Source of the DNA: a virus
DNA: 25,162 bases
Direction: 5' to 3' (one strand)
IMG/VR virus record: IMGVR_UViG_3300030746_000130
Location: 1-25,162 of that record
Notes under the pieces: model-generated
Seen by the model: only the letters and a program-made list of their open reading frames with translations
The model's database searches: none
What the model was told of the DNA's origin: nothing
Shown: piece by piece, positions 7,640 to 13,752 of the stretch
Layout: each line of letters starts with the position of its first letter
Position numbering within the stretch: the first letter of the stretch is position 1
Position numbers and translations under genes: made by a program

Positions 7640-8952
7640 GCGTTCCCGAACTCGCCCTGCACCGGGGTACCCTCGACCTCACCCCACCGCATGTATGCTC
7701 CGTTGAATTTCACTTGGCAGGTTCCGGTATCGCCTTCTCTCTGCTTGGCGATGATAATTTCGTCTGGTTCCTGGCTCTTGCGATCAAAGTAGATTGGCCG
7801 ATGAAGGAACTGGACCATGTCGGCATCCTCTTCGATATCTCCTGAGTCTTTGAGGCTGTCCATGTGGGGGCGTGCGTCGCCTTTGCCATCGTGCCGGCGA
7901 AGTTGGCAGAGCAGCACTACCGCAATGTCTATCTCCTGTGCGGTCTGCTTTAGGCTGTCAGTCTGCTCTCCGATGATTTCGTGCTTGGGCATCCCCTTGC
8001 GGTAAACGTCGGTACTCTTCAACTTTGATAGCTGGTCGATAAAGGCTATGTCAAGACCTCCCCGGCGCTTCATGGAGCTGCACATGGCCCGGATGCGTGT
8101 GCAGGTCATCCTGGTGGAGTCGGTGATGTACAGCGGAGCGTCCATAATGCGAGACTGGGCGTCTTGCATCCCATGGCGCTGTTCGCGGGTAAGCGTGCCA
8201 CCTTGGATATCTCGATAAGGCACGCTGGCGACGTTTGAAAGCATGCGGCGAATAAAGTCGTTCTTGTCCTGCTCGAGAGTAAAGATCGCCGTTGGACGCT
8301 TCAGCACTACTGCTGAATGATAGGCGTCGCAGATCATTCGAGCGGTTTTGCCCATGGAGGGTCTGGCCGCGAGGATACTCAACGCCTTGGGCTGGTAGCC
8401 CATAGTCATCTTGTCGAATTCCGTAATGCCCGTGTGGATGCCCTGCACGGTCGCCATGCGCTCGTACATCTCATCGATGCTTCCGTAGGCGAAGAATACC
8501 TTGGAGACGTGCTCGAGCTCTTGGGTGACCCCTTCCGCGAGTAGGTTCTGCATTTGCTCGGCGATGGCGGGGATTATGGTCTCGGCGCTCTCTTCGTCTG
8601 CCGCGGCGACCATGCCGTCATTGAAGACGTTGGAGAGGCGCCGGCCCACACTCTTGGCCTTTACGATCTTCACATAGCTGTCGACGTTTGGTTTTGCGGG
8701 GATGCCCTCGGTGAGCATTGCTAAGTATGCGGGCCCGCCCACAGCATCAAGCTCTTTACGTTTCCCCAGCGTGTCCATCACCGTAACCAGGTCAACAGAC
8801 TGATTATTGGCCAGCATGTCCCGCATGGCACGGTAGATGCGCTGATGGCTATCTAGAAGGAAGTCCTCGGGAGCTAGGGTGGCAACGGCGTCCTTGACGG
8901 ACGCCGCGTCCTGCATCATGCTCCCCAATACTGCTATTTCAACGTGGGACAT
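7633..8952 (-). CDS. dnaB: DnaB-type replicative DNA helicase
   Basis: The 439-residue product has a DnaB N-terminal domain ('EIAVLGSMMQD', residues 5-15) and a RecA-like motor. Walker A is 'ARPSMGKT' (196-203), the catalytic glutamate lies in 'FTLEQD' (E227), Walker B is 'IAFIDQLSKL' (302-311), and the sensor glutamine is in 'LLCQLRR' (Q350). The family signature 'LKDSGDIEEDADMVQFL' spans 367-383 and 'IIAKQREGDTGT' 400-411. Usual DnaB length is about 440-470. AAAGG just upstream serves the ATG and follows the previous gene's stop by a few bases. It unwinds DNA at the phage replication fork, loaded perhaps by the 22060-22662 product. 'DQLSKL' in place of the usual 'DYLQL' is a small oddity. 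Confidence 0.93.
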   Translation of the reverse strand: MSHVEIAVLGSMMQDAASVKDAVATLAPEDFLLDSHQRIYRAMRDMLANNQSVDLVTVMDTLGKRKELDAVGGPAYLAMLTEGIPAKPNVDSYVKIVKAKSVGRRLSNVFNDGMVAAADEESAETIIPAIAEQMQNLLAEGVTQELEHVSKVFFAYGSIDEMYERMATVQGIHTGITEFDKMTMGYQPKALSILAARPSMGKTARMICDAYHSAVVLKRPTAIFTLEQDKNDFIRRMLSNVASVPYRDIQGGTLTREQRHGMQDAQSRIMDAPLYITDSTRMTCTRIRAMCSSMKRRGGLDIAFIDQLSKLKSTDVYRKGMPKHEIIGEQTDSLKQTAQEIDIAVVLLCQLRRHDGKGDARPHMDSLKDSGDIEEDADMVQFLHRPIYFDRKSQEPDEIIIAKQREGDTGTCQVKFNGAYMRWGEVEGTPVQGEFGNAY

Positions 8953-8961
8953 GGTGCCTTT

Positions 8962-9492
8962 CTACATCTTGAGCAGGTTCTTCTTCGCTCTACCTACATC
9001 GGCAGGCTTGTCTGGATCTGGGACGTGAATCTCAGCGGCAAGATCCTCGGGGCTGACGGCTTCGACCTCCCCACCTTTGCCGAAGAATGTTGTGGCATTC
9101 TGCATGGACTCTTCAGCGCTGAGGGTTGGCACATCGTCGACCAGCGGAAGCTCCGCCTGGCGCTCGGCTTCGGTAAGCGGGCGTACCTTGGCAACTTCGC
9201 CATTGTCGACGCGCCGGTAGGTCAATTCATTCGGGTTGGGCACGTCGTACTCAATGGCGCACTCGACGTTGCGCATCTCGAACTGGTTAGCGAGGTTGCG
9301 GGAGAGCTGGCCAATAGCCTGCTCTACGCTCGCTCGGCGTTCTTTGAATTGAGACTTTACGACAGCTTCCTCAGCGTCGATGTCCTCTTGGCGGTTATAG
9401 GCGGCCGCGAGTTCATCACCCATCTTCAGGCGTTCCTCGTGGGTAAAGTTGTGGCGGAGATATAGAGTTTCTTTGGTGAGTCGCTTTGCCAT
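8962..9492 (-). CDS. Conserved-looking phage protein of unknown function
   Basis: The 176-residue product begins 'MAKRLTKETLYLRHNFT', is helical and highly charged to about residue 70, then has a beta-rich part 'NVECAIEYDVPNPNELTYRR' with a downstream 'RPLTEAERQAELPL', and ends in an acidic tail. The first half looks like a short coiled coil. AAAGGC precedes the ATG inside a recurring leader motif shared with other genes of this strand. It lies nine bases upstream of the helicase gene, so a replication-linked role is plausible. I do not recognise a named family. Confidence 0.72.
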   Translation of the reverse strand: MAKRLTKETLYLRHNFTHEERLKMGDELAAAYNRQEDIDAEEAVVKSQFKERRASVEQAIGQLSRNLANQFEMRNVECAIEYDVPNPNELTYRRVDNGEVAKVRPLTEAERQAELPLVDDVPTLSAEESMQNATTFFGKGGEVEAVSPEDLAAEIHVPDPDKPADVGRAKKNLLKM

Positions 9493-9513
9493 GCTTGCCT
9501 TTCTGGTGCTGGA

Positions 9514-10053
9514 TTACCACTCATCTTCGAGCGGGAGTTCGGGCTCTGCTACTTCTGTCTGCACCAACTTCTTAGGTGCAAACCGAATCTTGTTGGTGAC
9601 GCCGTGCGTGCGTAAACAGGCGTGCATGTAGGATCGGTCTCGTGGATCCTTCCACTCCTCTAAAGCCTGCATCAATGCGATGAAGAAATTATAGTTCAGA
9701 GAACCCTTGAGTCGATTGCAATCTTCACAAACTGCTCGAAGATTATCCAAGTCGTGCGAGCCGCCATGTGTAACGGGTACAACGTGGTCCCATACATAAT
9801 TTGCGAGGGTGATCATGAACGCTGGGCGGCCAATGGCGCGGCAGTAAGGGCATGGGATAACGCCGGGACCAACCTGCTCAAGCGCGCGCTCCCATAGGTC
9901 CGCAGACGTAAAGGAAAGCTTCTCAATGCCAGGAACGCGAACCATACCCTTGCGCTTGCCTGACTTCCAGAGCTTTGTTTTGGCACGGCGCAAGATGTCA
10001 TATCTTGCCTTCGTACACTTATCGCGCAAAGCTTGTTCATTCATCAACATCAC
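9514..10053 (-). CDS. HNH endonuclease
   Basis: The 179-residue product has the zinc-binding HNH layout: 'CPYC' near residue 68, then 'WDHVVPVTHGGSHDLDNL' and 'CEDCNRLKG'. The DH pair and the final Asn of the module are present. Possible starts are GTG 10053 (GTGA overlap with the upstream gene), ATG 10050 and ATG 10044; I list the outermost. It makes DNA cuts, most likely as a homing or group-I-style mobile nuclease. It stands immediately next to another homing-type nuclease, and the pair interrupts the series of accessory genes. Confidence 0.85.
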   Translation of the reverse strand: MMLMNEQALRDKCTKARYDILRRAKTKLWKSGKRKGMVRVPGIEKLSFTSADLWERALEQVGPGVIPCPYCRAIGRPAFMITLANYVWDHVVPVTHGGSHDLDNLRAVCEDCNRLKGSLNYNFFIALMQALEEWKDPRDRSYMHACLRTHGVTNKIRFAPKKLVQTEVAEPELPLEDEW

Positions 10054-10574
10054 TGGGTCCTCGCAAACTCACCATGCATAGATATGGCAGCTTTGGCATA
10101 TGCGGTGCTGGCGTGCTCCGGAGAGTCATAAAGTCCTATGTGGATAGCGCGATTTTTACATCCGATACTGGCTCTCCATTTTCCGCTGGCCTTATGAAAA
10201 TTGACTCCCTTGAAGCCGCTCTTGTTCCTCTTTGATATTTTGCTATTCGCTAGATTTCCCGCAACAGTAGAAGATCGAAGATTAGCTCTCCTGTTATCTA
10301 AAGAATATTCAGCGTTCTTATGGTCGGCAATTTCCCAGTTGAGACCACGCGTTATGCGCTGGTGCAGATATTCGGTGAATTTGCAACCACTGGTCAAATT
10401 TCTTACTGCGTAGTAGTTTCTACCCTTCAGTGTTGCGTACCACTGGTACGGCTGAATTGCAGATAGGTCTTCTAAATCGATCAACGCATATTTCCCTTGG
10501 GTCAAAGGGATATAAGCGATGGAAGGACCGATAGGGACAATGGGAACTCGTTTCGGGGTAAACTGATTGGGCAT
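10050..10574 (-). CDS. Homing endonuclease with HNH and AP2 DNA-binding domains
   Basis: In the 174-residue product, residues about 70-105 carry the HNH_3 signature 'IADHKNAEYSLDNRRANLR'. Residues about 118-170 are a complete AP2 domain with 'SGFKGVNFHKASGKWRA', 'IGLYDSPEHASTAYAKAA' and the terminal 'HGEFART'. The ATG has GGAGG eight bases upstream. HNH-AP2 proteins are self-spreading genes that cut alleles lacking them. The stop overlaps the next endonuclease start. A free-standing selfish gene is more likely than a phage function gene. Confidence 0.9.
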   Translation of the reverse strand: MPNQFTPKRVPIVPIGPSIAYIPLTQGKYALIDLEDLSAIQPYQWYATLKGRNYYAVRNLTSGCKFTEYLHQRITRGLNWEIADHKNAEYSLDNRRANLRSSTVAGNLANSKISKRNKSGFKGVNFHKASGKWRASIGCKNRAIHIGLYDSPEHASTAYAKAAISMHGEFARTQ

Positions 10575-10647
10575 CGGTGGTTCCTCCAGAACCTTTGCGT
10601 CGGTAGGCGTTACAAGCGCGTATCGCGACGATGCTTAGATTCTACTC

Positions 10648-10857
10648 TCATCCATCAACATCACGAGCCTCCAAGAAACTCTCCTGCTCTTCTGGTGCAA
10701 CGCCATCTAGCCGAGGATTTTGGCAATCTCTGTGCATCACTAGGGACCCTACAACGTGCCACCTGTGCCCTTTGCGTATCTTTCCATGGCACTGAGCGCA
10801 GAGCATCCCCGATGCATGAGGTAGTCTCTGCCCGCACTCGCTACAGTAGCTAGCCAT
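10648..10857 (-). CDS. Small zinc-finger protein
   Basis: The 69-residue product has 'CSECGQR' at residues 5-11 and 'CAQCHGKI' at 20-27, a zinc ribbon with further His residues ('GHRWH', 'MHRDC'). The ATG shares one base with the upstream stop (TAATG at 10859-10855). Such small metal-binding proteins are frequent in phage accessory operons; nucleic-acid or protein binding is expected but not shown. Confidence 0.62.
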   Translation of the reverse strand: MASYCSECGQRLPHASGMLCAQCHGKIRKGHRWHVVGSLVMHRDCQNPRLDGVAPEEQESFLEARDVDG

Positions 10858-11012
10858 TACTCCCGCTCTTTCTGAGTGTCCACCATCTCCCGATACGATG
10901 CCACCACGGCCAATTCCTCCCGCGTCAATGCCGGCACGCGGATAAACTCATCATCCGAGCGCAACGCCCTGGCTAAGTCCTCCAGCGCTTTGACTTGCTC
11001 TGGGAGGGTCAC
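10857..11012 (-). CDS. 51-residue helical protein, start coupled to upstream gene
   Basis: A longer in-frame reading exists upstream but overlaps the neighbouring gene and is low-complexity. I start at GTG 11012, which overlaps the upstream TGA as GTGA. The product begins VTLPEQVKALEDLARALR and contains 'PALTREELAVVASYREM'. It is amphipathic and helical, with no known domain. Stop-start overlaps on both sides (GTGA and TAATG) support translation as part of this operon. Confidence 0.6.
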   Translation of the reverse strand: MTLPEQVKALEDLARALRSDDEFIRVPALTREELAVVASYREMVDTQKERE

Positions 11013-11443
11013 AGTGTCTCCTTGGGCTGCGGAGGGTCCACGCTGATTCCGTTCTCCTCCAGAAGTCTCAGCCTGCGCGTGGCCTCGGTCTTGAAGATTT
11101 TGGCGTCCTCCCACGCGGCTTTTACCTCGGCCTCCAACTCCCTTACGCGGCCCTCTAGCGCCGAGACTTTCTTTTGCAGAATAAGAATCCCGCATGTGTC
11201 GCAGTGATAGTTCCCATCTGGCGAAGAAAATTCGGTCCCGCAATCTACGCATGTCTCAGGGGCTGGGGCTTGGGATGCCGCAGGAGCCTCCTTGGGTTCG
11301 TCGTCGGGGATAAAGAATTTCTGATGCTTCTCCCACGGCGCCCCAACGCACCAACGCCATCCTTCATGCATTGCTTTGAATTGGCCGCAGTTTCTGCATC
11401 CTGGCTGGGTGGGTAATTCGGCTGGCTGCTGTGGCTTATTCAT
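11009..11443 (-). CDS. Zinc-ribbon and coiled-coil protein
   Basis: The 144-residue product has a first Cys pair in 'GCRNCGQFKAMHEGWRWC' (residues 15-32), an Ala/Pro linker containing ASQAPAP, a second zinc ribbon 'CVDCGTEFSSPDGNYHCDTC', and a C-terminal coiled coil from about residue 88 ('KKVSALEGRVRELEAEVKAA'). The ATG overlaps the upstream stop by eight bases (ATGAATAA). The linker DNA is nearly repeated in the adjacent upstream gene. Function is unknown; a DNA- or RNA-binding adaptor is possible. Confidence 0.65.
   Translation of the reverse strand: MNKPQQPAELPTQPGCRNCGQFKAMHEGWRWCVGAPWEKHQKFFIPDDEPKEAPAASQAPAPETCVDCGTEFSSPDGNYHCDTCGILILQKKVSALEGRVRELEAEVKAAWEDAKIFKTEATRRLRLLEENGISVDPPQPKETL
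11259..11288. repeat. Copy A of a 30-bp linker-encoding repeat
   Basis: This 30-bp segment matches positions 11617-11646 at 27 of 30 bases in the same orientation. On the minus strand both copies encode the ASQAPAP-type Ala/Pro linker, one in each of two neighbouring genes. Confidence 0.7.
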
Positions 11444-12083
11444 GGTTGGCCTCTACGTTCAACTTCGGGCTACAGTCTGGGTGTTCTAGCGCCCACTTCA
11501 TCATGCGAATTGTCCCATTTCTATCTGCCAGTTGGCCCTCTAGGTAGTCCATGTAGGATTGGCACGCATCATTGAAAGACTCTTGCCGGATAAAATGTCT
11601 TCCATCGGGCCGCTTAGGGGCAGGAGCTTGGGATGCCACAGGAGCCGCCCTATATCCAGCATCATGTAATGCTTTCACCGCTCCAGACGCGGCAATCATC
11701 TCGCCAGGATTCTCAAGGTTGAACTTGAGCGGCTTCGGCTCCTCGCTCCCTGCTGCTGTTGGGGCTGCCTTCCAGTTCTTACACTCGGGAGTTTTCTTGT
11801 GCGGCCCTTCGAGTCTGTAATCGCACTCTCCAAGAATCTCCTGCGGCTCTGAGAGGCTAGCATCATCTTTTTGGAGCTTGGAATAAGCCGCCTCAATGGC
11901 ACCCTCTCTCGTTGGCTCCCCGGCAGCTAAGAGCGTGTCTTCGGTCATCGCTATGTGGCTCCATGCTGACCAACGCTCATGGTAGCGCCCCGTTGTAATT
12001 ACATTGAATTGCAGGAACACTTTACGCAACCGCGCTTCCATCTCTTCTACGCTCAATTCGCTCTGGTTCTCTTTGTTACTCAT
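11436..12083 (-). CDS. Hypothetical multidomain phage protein
   Basis: The 215-residue product has an N-terminal region with 'HERWSAWSHIAMTEDTLLAA' and 'TREGAIEAAYSKLQ', a middle Cys segment ('GECDYRLEGPHKKTPEC'), a short helical part 'GEMIAASGAVKALHDAGY', the ASQAPAP linker, and a C-terminal helical module ('FNDACQSYMDYLEGQLADRN'). It looks like short modules joined by Pro/Ala linkers. The ATG overlaps the upstream stop by eight bases (ATGAGTAA), the same pattern as at its own 3' end. No function is assigned. Confidence 0.65.
   Translation of the reverse strand: MSNKENQSELSVEEMEARLRKVFLQFNVITTGRYHERWSAWSHIAMTEDTLLAAGEPTREGAIEAAYSKLQKDDASLSEPQEILGECDYRLEGPHKKTPECKNWKAAPTAAGSEEPKPLKFNLENPGEMIAASGAVKALHDAGYRAAPVASQAPAPKRPDGRHFIRQESFNDACQSYMDYLEGQLADRNGTIRMMKWALEHPDCSPKLNVEANHE
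11617..11646. repeat. Copy B of a 30-bp linker-encoding repeat
   Basis: Second copy of the linker DNA, differing from positions 11259-11288 at three bases. It lies in the neighbouring gene and encodes the same Ala/Pro linker. Confidence 0.7.
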
Positions 12084-12285
12084 GGCTGCTCCGTTTCATT
12101 CTTTCTTCATCTCGCTTGATTGTTTCCGTGTAATCTGTCAGCCGCCCGCCCGGATAGAGGTGGTAAAACTTATCGTCCACCCAGCCGTACATATCTCGGT
12201 TTGCAGTGACGACTTGCGTGAGGAACTCATCTAAAGAGGCGAACCGTCCGGCCCTCTTTGAAGCCTCCAACCTAAATTCACTCAT
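12076..12285 (-). CDS. Hypothetical 69-residue protein
   Basis: The product contains 'ASLDEFLTQVVTANRDMYGW' and 'DDKFYHLYPGGRLTDYTE', with a charged C-terminus. A Shine-Dalgarno site within CCAGAAAGAGGA precedes the ATG and resembles the leaders of several genes on this strand. The stop overlaps the next start by eight bases. I see no known domain. Confidence 0.6.
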   Translation of the reverse strand: MSEFRLEASKRAGRFASLDEFLTQVVTANRDMYGWVDDKFYHLYPGGRLTDYTETIKRDEERMKRSSHE

Positions 12286-12316
12286 GACTCAGTCCTCTTT
12301 CTGGATGGGGTGGGGC

Positions 12317-12634
12317 TCAAACTCTTACTTCCGGCAGGTTATTCCCTAGATCGCCAATGGTTCCGGGAACGTAAAGCCCCTTGTCAATAATGGCCGCGAG
12401 GATTGCTGCTACGTGGCTACCAGTCGCCCCACAATAGCCGCCGTATTCAGTGGGGACATTGATGTCCCACGTTTTGATTTCCGCCCAAATCGCGTTGAAC
12501 ATTGGGTCGTATTTCATCCACGGCGGGACGTCAGATATGTAGTTGTATGAGGCCGGTTCCATCTTGTTTAGGCGTCTTATCTCTTCGGAGGCGTCACGCG
12601 CTTTCAATCTTCTCTCGTCAGATTCGGTCATCAT
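12317..12634 (-). CDS. Hypothetical 105-residue protein
   Basis: The first 30 residues are charged and helical ('SDERRLKARDASEEIRRLNK'); the rest is more globular ('PPWMKYDPMFNAIWAEIKTW', 'GYCGATGSHVAAILAAIID'). Two adjacent ATGs (12634 and 12631) are possible starts; AAGGAGAG lies just upstream within the repeated CCAGCACCAGAAGG leader. No known domain or catalytic pattern was seen. Confidence 0.62.
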   Translation of the reverse strand: MMTESDERRLKARDASEEIRRLNKMEPASYNYISDVPPWMKYDPMFNAIWAEIKTWDINVPTEYGGYCGATGSHVAAILAAIIDKGLYVPGTIGDLGNNLPEVRV

Positions 12635-12663
12635 CTCTCTCCTTCTGGTGCTGGGGTAAGGGG

Positions 12664-12963
12664 CTACTCAGGGCTTGCTACTGGTGAGGCGTTGGATTTG
12701 AACGCCCATTTATGTCCTCCGGTAGCTTTGTCGATGGCTCGGTTAACTCTTTGGGCAATTGCTTTCCCCTCTTCCGACCCTTGCCAACCATTTATGAACG
12801 GCTGGAGTTCGATTAATGCTTCCAGCATGTCAAACGCAGACCCTCGAACGCGATATATTCTTTGTTTTAGTTCCGTGGGCTGCTCTTTATTTGTTGATCC
12901 GCACTGCTCAGCCGCGCTAACGTCGAATTGTTTTACTGAGTCCGAATAAATTAATTGTTTCAT
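12664..12963 (-). CDS. Hypothetical 99-residue phage protein
   Basis: The C-terminal half has the pattern 'AFDMLEALIELQPFINGW ... IAQRVNRAIDKATGG', an amphipathic helical module seen often in small accessory proteins of tailed phages. The N-terminal half is polar. AAAAGGAGAGG precedes the ATG. It lies between the adenine methyltransferase gene and the preceding hypothetical gene. No function is known to me. Confidence 0.65.
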   Translation of the reverse strand: MKQLIYSDSVKQFDVSAAEQCGSTNKEQPTELKQRIYRVRGSAFDMLEALIELQPFINGWQGSEEGKAIAQRVNRAIDKATGGHKWAFKSNASPVASPE

Positions 12964-12984
12964 CTCAATCCTCTCCTTTTCTGG

Positions 12985-13488
12985 TTATACTGCCTTCCAT
13001 ATCAACAAACAGCATCCAAAAGGAGGCCTCTCGTTGGGGCCTATTCCTTTCTTTCCCACATTAACAAAGCGTGGTCTTCCGGGAAGAAATTCGGCGCAGA
13101 ATCCCTCGTTCTGATCACGAAATGGTTCCACCATGGACTGCCACCAGCGCTGCTCTGTTCTATTGGCAGGAAGTAGCATAACGATCAACTCACAGTTGGT
13201 GGATTGGCTCCAAGCCCTCTCGACCCATGCGGGTATATTGCTATAGGGAGGGTTGCACCACACACGGCCATACCAGGAATACTCGAGGCCGCTGCACTCC
13301 CTAGTAAAGAAATCTGCAACCTTGTAGTTTTCGTGGGATGACGCAACATCCAAGCTGAACCCCCCGAACCGTTTCGACAATTTGTCGAATAAAGCTGGGT
13401 CAGTGCCTCGGTCGTCGATGTGATCTTTGGCCCCAGTCTTTCTAACTTGCTGGGGATGATTATTCGATTTGTAGCCAATCAAGCTCAT
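12985..13488 (-). CDS. Dam-type phage DNA N6-adenine methyltransferase
   Basis: I chose ATG 13488 because GGGAGGAG lies directly upstream; the longer reading from 13503 would place that site inside the gene. The 167-residue product fits the phage Dam family (PF05869 type): 'LFDKLSKRFGGFSLDVAS' (33-50), 'SGLEYSWYGRVWCNPPYSN' with the NPPY motif at 79-82, and 'IVMLLPANRTEQRWW'. It would transfer methyl groups to adenine in phage DNA. No partner restriction enzyme is nearby, so self-protection from host restriction or control of replication timing is likely. Confidence 0.9.
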   Translation of the reverse strand: MSLIGYKSNNHPQQVRKTGAKDHIDDRGTDPALFDKLSKRFGGFSLDVASSHENYKVADFFTRECSGLEYSWYGRVWCNPPYSNIPAWVERAWSQSTNCELIVMLLPANRTEQRWWQSMVEPFRDQNEGFCAEFLPGRPRFVNVGKKGIGPNERPPFGCCLLIWKAV

Positions 13489-13503
13489 CTTCTCTCCTCC
13501 CAA

Positions 13504-13515
13504 GGGCGAACGCCC
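13504..13515. promoter_or_regulatory. Short GC hairpin before the adenine methyltransferase gene
   Basis: In the 46-base gap upstream of the methyltransferase start, GGGCGAACGCCC can form a tight hairpin (UUCG-like loop on the transcribed minus strand). It ends just before GGGAGGAG. There is no T-run, so it is not a standard terminator; it may modulate translation or RNA stability. Confidence 0.35.
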
Positions 13516-13534
13516 CTAATGCTTAGTTGTTGGT

Positions 13535-13702
13535 TCAGCGCGCTTCCATATCCGAATCTTCTATCCAGTCATCCGAACCATCTATGACACAATCACAATC
13601 TCCACACTCGGGGCACCCTCCGCATATTCGACACGGCGGACAACTCATATCCCAATCGTGACCACAATCCTCATACTCCTCGTCATCCAGATCGTCGCTC
13701 AT
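13535..13702 (-). CDS. Cys-rich acidic small protein
   Basis: ATG 13702 follows a purine-rich site (AGAGG, with GAGGG further up); a start at 13771 would overlap the ATPase gene. The 55-residue product is very acidic ('SDDLDDEEYEDCGHDWD', 'DGSDDWIEDSDME') with a dense cysteine core 'CPPCRICGGCPECGDCDC'. The spacing suggests one or two bound metals. Its acidic surface suggests a DNA mimic or an anti-restriction type decoy, but that is inference from composition alone. Confidence 0.6.
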   Translation of the reverse strand: MSDDLDDEEYEDCGHDWDMSCPPCRICGGCPECGDCDCVIDGSDDWIEDSDMEAR

Positions 13703-13752
13703 AATCCTCTTTCCCTCTAGTGCTGTGATGGCAATACATTGCGAAGCGCCGA

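Noticed and set aside
7633-7700. Bidirectional terminator at the convergent junction
   Set aside because: The genes overlap by seven bases and no GC stem with a T-run is visible on either strand nearby.
8944-9465. A 173-codon plus-strand frame opposite the 8962-9492 gene
   Set aside because: It would be an isolated plus-strand gene inside a continuous minus-strand operon; the minus-strand reading has a ribosome site and proper spacing to the helicase gene.
10612-10650. A 13-codon frame overlapping the stop of the small zinc-finger gene
   Set aside because: Too short, with no ribosome site and no hydrophobic or motif content; the ATGA overlap alone is not enough.
11013-11252. N-terminal extension of the 10857-11012 gene
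   Set aside because: The extension is Gly/Arg-rich low-complexity sequence over the well-supported neighbouring gene, while GTG 11012 has a clean GTGA overlap.
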